From CAVSWN01 sp046728115 (GTDB lineage: Bacteria; Acidobacteriota; Vicinamibacteria; Vicinamibacterales; CAVVIG01): a stretch of DNA of 32,134 bases. Under the pieces are notes generated by a model. That model worked only from the letters and a program-made list of their open reading frames with translations, was not told the DNA's origin and did no database searches. Where the stretch lies: contig JBKPDW010000573.1 of NCBI GenBank assembly GCA_046728115.1, forward strand, positions 1 to 32,134, written 5' to 3'. The position numbers and the translations under genes were made by a program. Each line of letters opens with the position of its first letter. Positions within the stretch are counted from its first letter, which is position 1. Positions 22,244-29,365 of the stretch are shown here, piece after piece.

Positions 22244-23179
22244 CTATCTGTTGAGCTGCAATGCCGAATCGAGTCTTACGCGCAACACGGTTCCCGGAGG
22301 CAACTCGACGTCTTTGCCTTCGGTTGCGACGATCGTTCCACCCCCACCGATCAGGATGCCGGCGAGGGCGCCCTTCGCGCCACCAAGAATCGCGCCGATG
22401 ATCGCGCCGGCGCCTGCGCCGATTCCGATCTTCCCCACTTCTCCCTTGATGCCTTCGCTCTCGAGGGCCTGCGTCACCGTCGCGTGGATCGGGTACGAGC
22501 GCCCGGCGATTGTGATCTGATCGAACGCCACAGTCAGGCTGCCTTTCCGATCGGTGCGCGTCGCCTTGTTCACCGAGCTGACAATGCCGCGCATCACCGA
22601 TCCGGCGGGTACGATCACGCGGCCGCGATCGTCGTTCAAATCCACCAGCGTCGTCGCCTCGATGCGATCTTCGACTTCAGCAGTCTTCGAGCTGAGGGGA
22701 CTCTGCAGTCGGACGTCGAATTCCGTCCCAGCCGGAATTTCGTCGGCTGTGATACGACCCGTTGACTGCGCGGAGTGCCTGTCGTCGTGGATCGTTCCGG
22801 AAGGTGGCGGCGGTGTGTACCCGCCGGCCGAATCGCCGCGCGCTCGGCTCCGGATGTTTTCAATGCGGTCGCGGAGATCGATTAATTCGTTCTGCGCGAT
22901 CGGCTCACGTTTGCGAACCTTCACTTTCAGGTAGATTGCCTCGTCGCGCGCATCGTCCAGTTCGGATTCGAGCTGCGACGCCAGCACGTTGTCGCGGGCT
23001 CTGACCTGGATCAATTCGCGCGACACCTGATAGATGGTGTCCTGCAGTTGTTGCACATCGGCGCTCGTAACCTGGACGTCGCCCTGGGGAGCACGAGGAC
23101 GGATCTGGGCGTTCACCGGGACCGCAAGCGCCCATGTGAGCACAAGCCACAGGGGTGCGCCAAGTCTCAACAGTTTCAC
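22244..23179 (-). CDS. Secreted coiled-coil / beta-domain / glycine-zipper envelope protein
   Basis: 311 residues from GTG 23179, a start fixed by GGAGGG five bases upstream. A signal peptide (about 1-24, ending VNAQ) precedes a coiled coil at ~36-115 rich in Gln, Arg and Asp, a Pro/Gly linker (SAGGYTPPPPSG), and a beta-rich domain from ~140. In that domain ITADEIPAGTEFDVRLQSPL and RVIVPAGSVMRGIVSSV resemble the TrbI/VirB10-like hydrophobic beta fold. A glycine-zipper segment follows (GIGAGAGAIIGAILGGAKGA), then a closing strand (ELPPGTVLRVRLDSALQL). Glycine zippers suggest insertion into or association with a membrane. It is followed by a strong terminator. Specific function unknown. Confidence 0.78.
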   Translation of the reverse strand: MKLLRLGAPLWLVLTWALAVPVNAQIRPRAPQGDVQVTSADVQQLQDTIYQVSRELIQVRARDNVLASQLESELDDARDEAIYLKVKVRKREPIAQNELIDLRDRIENIRSRARGDSAGGYTPPPPSGTIHDDRHSAQSTGRITADEIPAGTEFDVRLQSPLSSKTAEVEDRIEATTLVDLNDDRGRVIVPAGSVMRGIVSSVNKATRTDRKGSLTVAFDQITIAGRSYPIHATVTQALESEGIKGEVGKIGIGAGAGAIIGAILGGAKGALAGILIGGGGTIVATEGKDVELPPGTVLRVRLDSALQLNR

Positions 23180-23184
23180 GAATA

Positions 23185-23190
23185 CCCTCC
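23185..23190 (-). promoter_or_regulatory. Ribosome binding site fixing the GTG start at 23179
   Basis: GGAGGG on the minus strand, five bases before GTG 23179; the best Shine-Dalgarno match among minus-strand genes here. Confidence 0.75.
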
Positions 23191-23246
23191 AGAGGATGTC
23201 ATTGCAAGACTAGTTCCTAACTGGAAGCGGCATTTCTGAGGGCAAA

Positions 23247-23333
23247 TTTCAGAATTCAGATTGATTTCAGACTTTGGAGACACTCGTCTGAACTCGATCC
23301 GATCTGAAGTCTGAATCTGAAATGCCGAGTTCA
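23247..23333. repeat. TTCAGA-family junction repeat downstream of rseP
   Basis: On the plus strand ATTTCAGAATTCAGATTGAT and TTTCAGACTTTGG are followed by the inverse arm GTCTGAACTCGATC and TCTGAAGTCTGAATCTGAA. The arms pair imperfectly over some 30 nt. It begins two bases after the rseP stop, so it could act as the 3' hairpin of the uppS-rseP transcript. Confidence 0.75.
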
Positions 23334-23335
23334 GC

Positions 23336-24682
23336 TTACCGCCACGGCATCAGACGCTCGATCCAGCTGATTCGGGTGAGATCGTTGTAGATGACGGTCA
23401 CCATCAGCACCATCAGGACAACGAAGCCGGCAAGGAGCATCTTCTCCTTCATGCGGATGCTGAAGTCGCGCCGTGCGACGCCCTCCATCGCCATGATCGC
23501 AATGTGACCGCCGTCGAGGACGGGAATGGGCAGGAGGTTGAGCAGACCGAGGTTCAAACTGATCGACGCCATCAGCCCGAGGAGCGCAATCCACCCGAGC
23601 TGGGCCGATTCTCCGGACATCTGCGCGATCGCCACGGGACCCATCAGCTGCTTTGGCGACGTTTCTCTCGTGATCAAGCCCCAGACGGTCTGAAAGATCA
23701 GGCCGGCGTACTCGATGTTCTTCGTGACGCTCATCGTGACGGCTTCGAGCGCGCTGGGTTTCACGCTCTTGAACGCATCCTGAATGTGAATGCCGATCCA
23801 GCCGTTGTCGCCGTGCTTGACGGTCTGGACGACGACCCGCTGCTGCACCCCGTCGCGCAGCACGAGCAGCGTGATGGCCTGATTCGGCTTCTTCGCGATC
23901 GCATCCCGCAACTGCGAGGAGAAGGTGATCGGTTCGCCGTCTACAGCGAGAACAACGTCGTTGACCTTCACGCCCGCGCGTTCGGCTGGATCGCCTTCGA
24001 CGAGCGACGGCACGTGCGGATGCACATTGGGGAACACGCCGATGTCGCCGATCTCGTACTTGGCTGCCGCGCTCTGGACCTCGGGCGTGACCTTGGTGGT
24101 GATCTCGGTGCCGTCACGCATCATGCGGATCGAGAGCTCACGATTGGGCCGCGTACCGACGGTCAGCAGGAACTGTTCCCAGGTGCTCACCTCGTGGTCG
24201 GCAACGGCAACGATGCGATCGCCCGGCCGTATGCCGACACGCTCTGCCGGCGAACCTTTGGCGACGACGCCGACGACTGCCGGCTGATCCTCGTACGCCG
24301 GAACCTGGGCACCCTGGTACAGCACGACGGACGTCAGCACGAAGGCCAGGAGCAGGTTTGCCATCGGTCCCATGATCAGGACCTGGAACCGTTCCCACTT
24401 GCTCTTCGACAAGAATTCGTCCGGCCGCTTGACGACGTTGCCCTGCTCGTCGCGTTCGATCTCCTCGAGGCTCTCGCCGGCCATCTTCACGTAGCCGCCG
24501 AGCGGCAACGCACCGATGCCGTACTCCGTATCTCCACGGCGGAAGCTGAGGATGGTGGGGTTGAATCCAAGTTGAAACTTCAGCACGCGAATGCCAACGC
24601 GCTTCGCGGCGAGAAAGTGTCCAAGTTCGTGGACGAACACAAGAACGCCGAGCACGAACGCAAATGACAAAAGTGTCGTCAA
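23336..24682 (-). CDS. rseP: RseP-type site-2 protease (membrane zinc metalloprotease)
   Basis: Intramembrane protease that cuts anti-sigma factors and signal-peptide remnants. 448 residues. The zinc site HELGH (H18, E19, H22) lies in the first helix (VLGVLVFVHELGHFLAAK). Two PDZ domains follow, in the VVGVVAKGSPAERVGIRPGD region and the HVPSLVEGDPAERAGVKVND region. The third metal ligand lies in the C-terminal LLNLLPIPVLDGGHIAIMAM. The start is TTG at 24682: GAGGT ends a few bases upstream and the normal N-terminus begins here. That ribosome site overlaps the dxr stop, showing coupled translation. It is preceded by dxr and cdsA, a very common order. Confidence 0.95.
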   Translation of the reverse strand: MTTLLSFAFVLGVLVFVHELGHFLAAKRVGIRVLKFQLGFNPTILSFRRGDTEYGIGALPLGGYVKMAGESLEEIERDEQGNVVKRPDEFLSKSKWERFQVLIMGPMANLLLAFVLTSVVLYQGAQVPAYEDQPAVVGVVAKGSPAERVGIRPGDRIVAVADHEVSTWEQFLLTVGTRPNRELSIRMMRDGTEITTKVTPEVQSAAAKYEIGDIGVFPNVHPHVPSLVEGDPAERAGVKVNDVVLAVDGEPITFSSQLRDAIAKKPNQAITLLVLRDGVQQRVVVQTVKHGDNGWIGIHIQDAFKSVKPSALEAVTMSVTKNIEYAGLIFQTVWGLITRETSPKQLMGPVAIAQMSGESAQLGWIALLGLMASISLNLGLLNLLPIPVLDGGHIAIMAMEGVARRDFSIRMKEKMLLAGFVVLMVLMVTVIYNDLTRISWIERLMPWR

Positions 24683-24692
24683 ACTAGAGACC

Positions 24693-25862
24693 TCATACCT
24701 TTAATTGTATCCTGCGGGCGATTTCCTCCGAGAAATCCCGGGCCCAACGGTCAACGGCGCGCACCTCCTGCAAAGTGCGGACCTCCGCCGGAGCGTGGCC
24801 GTCCATGGTTGCCTCGATGATCTCGGGGATGGCCGGGAAGGCGATCTGCCCATCCAGGAACCGCGACACCGCCACCTCGTTGGCGGCGTTGAGCACGACG
24901 GGCAGGCTCCGCTCGCTGTCGAGGGCTCGATACGCCAGCCGGAGACACGGAAAGGCGTCCGTGTCGGGAACGTCGAAATCCAGACGGCCGGCACGCACCA
25001 GGTCCAGGGCCGGCAGCCTCGTCGTCCAACGATCCGGATACGAAAACGCATACTGAATCGGGAGTCGCATATCGGTCACGCCCAGTTGTGCGATGACGGA
25101 TCCGTCGATCAACTCCACCATCGAATGCACCACCGACTGGGGGTGGATGAGCACCTCGATCTGATCGGCGCGGGCGCCGAACAGCCAATGAGCCTCGATA
25201 ACCTCGAGTCCTTTGTTCATCAACGTCGATGAATCGATCGTGATCTTCCGCCCCATCCGCCAGGTGGGATGCTTGAGCGCCTCGTCGGCGGAGACGTCAG
25301 CGAGATCCTTGGAGGATCGGCCTCTGAACGGTCCGCCCGACGCCGTGAGCAACAGGCGACGCATCTCGGACCGCGAGCGGCCGTGCAGGCATTGATGGAT
25401 GGCATTGTGCTCGCTGTCGACCGGCAGAATCGCGACGCGTTGCCGCGCGGCAGCTTCCGTCACGATTCCACCGGCCATTACCAGCACTTCCTTGTTCGCC
25501 AGCGCGATCGTCTTGCCGTCCTCGATTGCGGCGAGCACCGCCTCGAGCGCTTCAGTGCCGCTCGACGCGCACAGCACGAGATCGGCATCTGGATGCGACG
25601 CGACCGCGATCAGCCCATCCCTCCCCGCCCCCGCGATGGACATCCCGTCGCACGTGGCCTGCTGTCTCAGGCGATCGATTGCCTCGCCGCTCGCCATCGC
25701 CGCGATTCGGGGTCGATACCGTTCGATTTGCTCGGCCAGCAGCTCCGCGTTCTCGCCAGCGGCGAGGCCAATTACCTGCACGCGATCGCCGTACGCATCG
25801 ACGACGGCCAATGCGCTCTGGCCGATCGACCCGGTCGAGCCGAGGATGGAAATGCGCTTCAT
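24693..25862 (-). CDS. dxr: 1-deoxy-D-xylulose-5-phosphate reductoisomerase
   Basis: Second enzyme of the MEP isoprenoid pathway, making 2-C-methyl-D-erythritol 4-phosphate with NADPH. 389 residues, standard length. NADPH loop: ISILGSTGSIGQSALAVV. Metal/substrate residues appear in LPVDSEHNAIHQCL, LLTASGGPFRG and HPTWRMGRKITIDSSTLMNK followed by GLEVIEAHWLF. ATG 25862 is the canonical start. It is preceded by cdsA with a 60-bp gap holding a junction repeat. Its IPP product feeds UppS in the same operon, linking isoprenoid supply to cell-wall lipid carrier synthesis. Confidence 0.97.
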   Translation of the reverse strand: MKRISILGSTGSIGQSALAVVDAYGDRVQVIGLAAGENAELLAEQIERYRPRIAAMASGEAIDRLRQQATCDGMSIAGAGRDGLIAVASHPDADLVLCASSGTEALEAVLAAIEDGKTIALANKEVLVMAGGIVTEAAARQRVAILPVDSEHNAIHQCLHGRSRSEMRRLLLTASGGPFRGRSSKDLADVSADEALKHPTWRMGRKITIDSSTLMNKGLEVIEAHWLFGARADQIEVLIHPQSVVHSMVELIDGSVIAQLGVTDMRLPIQYAFSYPDRWTTRLPALDLVRAGRLDFDVPDTDAFPCLRLAYRALDSERSLPVVLNAANEVAVSRFLDGQIAFPAIPEIIEATMDGHAPAEVRTLQEVRAVDRWARDFSEEIARRIQLKV

Positions 25863-25884
25863 CGCGGCGCGAGGCTCGCGGTTT

Positions 25885-25918
25885 CCAAGGTTCGGGGGTC
25901 TGCGAACCTGCGAACCTC
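25885..25918. repeat. Junction repeat cdsA-dxr (TGCGAACC word, inverted)
   Basis: Plus strand: CCAAGGTTCG, a short spacer, then TGCGAACC twice in tandem (25901-25916). AGGTTCG and CGAACCT are complementary, giving a small hairpin just upstream of the dxr start. Confidence 0.55.
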
Positions 25919-25922
25919 ACTG

Positions 25923-26735
25923 TCAGACATATTTCAGCACCACGTAATAGATCGGCGCCGCAAACAACAGCGCGTCGATGCGATCGAGAACGCCGCCGTG
26001 GCCGGGGATGAGCGTGGAGCTGTCTTTCACGCCCGCGCTTCGCTTCAGCATCGATTCGAACAGGTCGCCGGCGATCCCAAGCGCGCACAGCGCCGCGCCC
26101 ACGATGGCGCGCAGGGCGATCGGCATTGTCGGCAGCCACCACGCCCCCGCGACCGTCGGCACCAGGGCGCCGCATATGAAACCGCCGATCGCGCCTTCAA
26201 TCGTTTTCTTGGGGCTGATCGCCGGCGCGAGCGGGTGGCGGCCGAATGCCCGCCCGCTGTAGTACTGCGCCGTATCGCTTACCATCACGGTCAGGAGCAG
26301 CAGGAACAACGCTTCGCGGCCTCGAAGCGCACGTAACGCCACCATGGCGCCGATGGGCAGGCCCAGGTACAGCATCGGGAACACCGCGGCAGACGCGCGC
26401 GAGAGCGCATCGCGATCACCGCGCCACGCGATCATCGACACCGACGCGAGCACGACTGACGCCGTCATCAGAATGGCGTCCAGCGCGATCGCCGTTCCGA
26501 CCACATCGTCGCCGATCCATCGCGTTGAGGTGACGCCAATCGAAGCCAGCATCGTCGCGGCCCCGGTGGCGACGGTCGGGATCGGCACGCCGGATGCGCG
26601 CGCCAGCCGCGCATACTCGACGAACGCCAGCAGCAACAGCGTTTCCGCGACGGCGAAGAAAAGCGCCGGCGGCGCGAACCACACCACGCCGACCGCGATC
26701 GCGATGAGCCCTGCGCCGCTGATTACGCGTGTCAT
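25923..26735 (-). CDS. cdsA: Phosphatidate cytidylyltransferase
   Basis: Membrane enzyme making CDP-diacylglycerol from CTP and phosphatidate for phospholipid synthesis. 270 residues, about eight hydrophobic helices. The family signature near the C-terminus is clear: LKRSAGVKDSSTLIPGHGGV then LDRIDALLFAAP. Further landmarks are SDTAQYYSGRAFGRHPLAP and SPKKTIEGAIGG, which match the CdsA catalytic region. ATG 26735 opens directly into the first helix. The 112-bp gap to uppS is GC-rich and holds no gene. Confidence 0.95.
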   Translation of the reverse strand: MTRVISGAGLIAIAVGVVWFAPPALFFAVAETLLLLAFVEYARLARASGVPIPTVATGAATMLASIGVTSTRWIGDDVVGTAIALDAILMTASVVLASVSMIAWRGDRDALSRASAAVFPMLYLGLPIGAMVALRALRGREALFLLLLTVMVSDTAQYYSGRAFGRHPLAPAISPKKTIEGAIGGFICGALVPTVAGAWWLPTMPIALRAIVGAALCALGIAGDLFESMLKRSAGVKDSSTLIPGHGGVLDRIDALLFAAPIYYVVLKYV

Positions 26736-26847
26736 CGGATCGTGCGCACGCCCGCACGCTTGCCCGCCAAGCCAAGGTTCGAATCGATAAACGAGCCTGT
26801 TCTCGCTGCGGCGGGGCTCGAGGTGAAGCCGATCGAACGACGGCGGT

Positions 26848-27639
26848 TCACTTTGCGCCGATCGCCACCGCGGACGGCTTGATCCCGCCGTAGCGGCGAT
26901 CGCGCTTCTGGTAGGCCACGACGGCTTCGAGCAGATGACGCCGCCGAAAGTCCGGCCACAGCGTTTCCGTCACCCAGATCTCCGAATAGGCGATCTGCCA
27001 GAGCAGGAAATTGCTGATCCGCATCTCGCCGCTCGTGCGAATCAGGAGATCCGGATCTGGCTGCCCCGCGGTGTACAGGAATCTGCTGAAGCGTCGCTCG
27101 TCCAGTTCCTCGGGTTGAACACCCTCGGCAATCGCGCGCCGCGCTGCGTCCACAATCTCGGCGCGCCCGCCGTAGTTGAGCGCGATGTTGAACAGCATTC
27201 CCTTGTTCGCAGCGGTTTTGCGAATGCCGATCGCCAGCTCGTCCTGAACGTCAGGCGCAAGCTCGTCGGACCGGCCGATCACGCGAAACCTGATGTTGTT
27301 GTTCAACAGCGTGCTGAGCTCGAGGCGGAGGTAGCGCTTCAGCAGCGTCATCAGCGTGTTTACTTCGGTGCGCGGCCGCTTCCAGTTCTCGACCGAAAAC
27401 GCGTAGAGCGTGAGGACGTCGATGCCCAGCCGCGCCGAAGTCTCGACCACCTCGCGGACCGAATCGATGCCGGCGCGATGCCCCTCGACGCGCGGCAGAT
27501 GGCGCTGCGCGGCCCAGCGACCATTGCCGTCCATGATGATGGCGATATGGGCAGGGAGCTGCTCGAAATTGACCCGGCGCGCCAGCGTTTCGTCGGGCGA
27601 CCCCGGCGGGATCCAGGCCAGGAGCTGCTCAAGCGACAT
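26848..27639 (-). CDS. uppS: Undecaprenyl diphosphate synthase (cis-prenyltransferase)
   Basis: Condenses farnesyl diphosphate with eight IPP to undecaprenyl diphosphate, the lipid carrier for peptidoglycan and polysaccharides. 263 residues. Catalytic Asp is D37 in HIAIIMDGNGRWAAQRHLPR (E. coli D26), with the GHRAG segment following. DLLIRTSGEMRISNFLLWQI and AYSEIWVTETLWPDF are the dimer/active-site signatures. ATG 27639 has AAGGA at about -8, and a promoter-like pair lies just upstream. First gene of uppS-cdsA-dxr-rseP, a classic cluster; frr, often just upstream, is replaced by truA and pyrE here. Confidence 0.96.
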   Translation of the reverse strand: MSLEQLLAWIPPGSPDETLARRVNFEQLPAHIAIIMDGNGRWAAQRHLPRVEGHRAGIDSVREVVETSARLGIDVLTLYAFSVENWKRPRTEVNTLMTLLKRYLRLELSTLLNNNIRFRVIGRSDELAPDVQDELAIGIRKTAANKGMLFNIALNYGGRAEIVDAARRAIAEGVQPEELDERRFSRFLYTAGQPDPDLLIRTSGEMRISNFLLWQIAYSEIWVTETLWPDFRRRHLLEAVVAYQKRDRRYGGIKPSAVAIGAK

Positions 27640-27670
27640 TACATTTCCTTGGAAACCTGGGAAAGTCGTG

Positions 27671-27700
27671 ATTGTACAAGGGGTTCGCGTACAGCCGCAA
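27671..27700 (-). promoter_or_regulatory. Predicted promoter of uppS-cdsA-dxr-rseP
   Basis: On the minus strand TTGCGG and TACAAT are separated by 18 bp in the 85-bp truA-uppS gap, with the expected start about 25 nt before the uppS ATG. Readthrough from truA is also possible. Confidence 0.5.
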
Positions 27701-27724
27701 GAAAAGGCCGCACATCGCTCGACG

Positions 27725-28564
27725 TCAGTAATCGATGCGCGTCAGAAACAGGCCCTCGGCTGGCGCCGTGCGTCCCGCCGCGGAACGGTCGCGCGACGCG
27801 AGCACGTCCTGGATCCATCCCGCGGATCGCCGGCCGCGGCCGATTTCGACCAGCGTGCCGACGATGGCCCGGACCATGTGGCGCAGGAAACCGTCGCCGG
27901 TCATTTCGCAAACAACCAAAGATCCGGGAACGGCGCCACCACGAAGATCCCCGACGAGATCATCGGACAGCGAGGTCACGGTTTCTCGCGATTCCCGCCT
28001 TCCGATCGAATCGATGCCCTCCGTCGTGTTGCTCTTGAACACGCACGACGTCAGGATCTCACGCTCGGTTGACGTTGCGTCGCTCCCCGCCGCCTGGAAG
28101 GCGGCAAAATCGTGGCGGCCCTTCAGCATCTCCACTGCGGCGTGCATCGCGGCGACGTCCAGCGTGTCGACGATGTGCCATACGTATCGCCGCTCGAAGG
28201 GGCTGACAACGGCGCCGTTCCAGATGCGATAGCGATACGTCTTGGACCGCGCGGCGAATCTGGCATGAAAATTTGGCGCAGCGCTTTCCGCTCTCACGAC
28301 GCGGACTGTCTGGGGCAACCGCGCGTTGAGCACACGCGCGACCACTTCCGGAGTATGAACGCCGCGCAGGGTGAAGCCCGCAACCTGGGCCAGCGCGTGC
28401 ACTCCGGCGTCGGTGCGGCCAGCGCCAGTCACGGCGACGTCTGCGCCATCGAGCTCGCGCAAGGCGTCTTCGATCAGTCCTTGTATCGAGACGCCGGATG
28501 CCTGCCGCTGCCAGCCCACGAAGTCGGTACCGTCGTACGCCAGCGTTACTTTGAAAGATGGCAT
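27725..28564 (-). CDS. truA: tRNA pseudouridine(38-40) synthase
   Basis: Isomerises uridines 38-40 in the anticodon arm of tRNAs. 279 residues. Catalytic Asp is D52 in GAGRTDAGVHALAQV; FKVTLAYDGTDFVGWQRQ and KTYRYRIWNG are also typical. GDGFLRHMVRAIVGTLVEIG matches the C-terminal half. Between EREI and the CEMTGDGF strand lies a stretch of about 25 residues more than usual, Ser/Arg/Asp-rich (NTTEGIDSIGRRESRETVTS), probably a surface loop. ATG 28564 is clear. It lies in the same direction as pyrE upstream and uppS downstream. Confidence 0.95.
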   Translation of the reverse strand: MPSFKVTLAYDGTDFVGWQRQASGVSIQGLIEDALRELDGADVAVTGAGRTDAGVHALAQVAGFTLRGVHTPEVVARVLNARLPQTVRVVRAESAAPNFHARFAARSKTYRYRIWNGAVVSPFERRYVWHIVDTLDVAAMHAAVEMLKGRHDFAAFQAAGSDATSTEREILTSCVFKSNTTEGIDSIGRRESRETVTSLSDDLVGDLRGGAVPGSLVVCEMTGDGFLRHMVRAIVGTLVEIGRGRRSAGWIQDVLASRDRSAAGRTAPAEGLFLTRIDY

Positions 28565-28643
28565 TTCAGAGTTCAGACTTCAGAGTTCAGAGTGATTTCA
28601 GGATCACATCGTGAACTCAATCCTCTGAAACCTGAACTCTGCA
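28562..28643. repeat. TTCAGA-family junction repeat, pyrE-truA
   Basis: Plus strand: ATTTCAGAGTTCAGACTTCA, then GAGTTCAGAGTGATTTCAGG, a spacer, and the inverse GTGAACTCAATCCTCTGAAA and CCTGAACTCTG. It fills the gap and touches the truA start codon and the end of pyrE. Confidence 0.75.
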
Positions 28644-28647
28644 ATGG

Positions 28648-29235
28648 TCAAGTGGCCACTGGCCGCGAGCCAGGCTTCGCCACCGGCAAGCCATTCGCGC
28701 AAAGGGGACACGCCTGAGGCTCATAGGTCGGCAGGTCGATTTCGAGCAGCGCCGCAAACGGAACGTCGAATTGCGCGGCGGCCCTTGTTTGGCCGCGACG
28801 ATCGACGATCGCCGCCGCACCAACCACCTGCCCGCCCGCCGCCCGCGCCAGCTGCATCGTCTCTCGCGTGGATCCGCCGGTGGTGAGAACGTCCTCGACG
28901 ATGAGCACGCGGTCCGTCTCTGCGATCAGAAAACCGCGTCGCAGCGTGAGCGCGGCGTCCTGACGTTCCGCGAATTGCGCCCGGACCCCCAATGCTCGCG
29001 CCACCTCATGGCCGATGACCACACCCCCGAGCGCCGGCGAGAGCACCATGGTTGGACGAAGATCCCGCGTGCGATCGGCGATCGCGCGTCCAAGTCTCTC
29101 GGCATGCTGCGGATGCTGGAGAACGAGCGCGCACTGGAGATAACCCGAGCTGTGAAGACCGGACGTCAGGCGGAAGTGTCCCTCGAGCAGGGCGCCGGAT
29201 CGGCGGAACAAATCGAGGAGTTCCTCGCGTTCCAT
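28648..29235 (-). CDS. pyrE: Orotate phosphoribosyltransferase
   Basis: Transfers phosphoribose from PRPP to orotate in pyrimidine synthesis. 195 residues from ATG 29235, where MEREELLDLFRRSGALLEGH matches the family start; GTG 29253 would add six residues. The PRPP-binding motif is DRVLIVEDVLTTGGSTRE. SPALGGVVIGHEVARALG and FAERQDAALTLRRGF correspond to the flexible-loop and substrate region. The C-terminal YEPQACPLCANGLPVAKPGS is a CxxC tail often seen in PyrE of this sequence type. It lies upstream of truA with a TTCAGA repeat in between. Confidence 0.93.
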   Translation of the reverse strand: MEREELLDLFRRSGALLEGHFRLTSGLHSSGYLQCALVLQHPQHAERLGRAIADRTRDLRPTMVLSPALGGVVIGHEVARALGVRAQFAERQDAALTLRRGFLIAETDRVLIVEDVLTTGGSTRETMQLARAAGGQVVGAAAIVDRRGQTRAAAQFDVPFAALLEIDLPTYEPQACPLCANGLPVAKPGSRPVAT

Positions 29236-29256
29236 CAGCAGTGAGACAAACACTCG

Positions 29257-29346
29257 CCGCCACGGGGGCCACTGAGGACACGAGGAGAATCCTGAACGGC
29301 AGCCGGATTTCGCTCCGTGTCCCCTGCGTCCTCTGTGGTGAAGAGG
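29257..29346. repeat. Junction repeat, S9 peptidase-pyrE (GGACAC/GTGTCC palindrome)
   Basis: Plus strand: CGCCACGGGGGCCACTGAGG and ACACGAGGAG, a spacer, then the inverse CTCCGTGTCCCCTGCGTCCT and CTGTGGTGAAGAGG. The arms are complementary with mismatches (CCAC...GAGGACAC against GTGTCC...CTGTGGTG). Same layout as the other junction palindromes with yet another word. Confidence 0.65.
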
Positions 29347-29365
29347 TGATTTGGCAGCACGGTTT

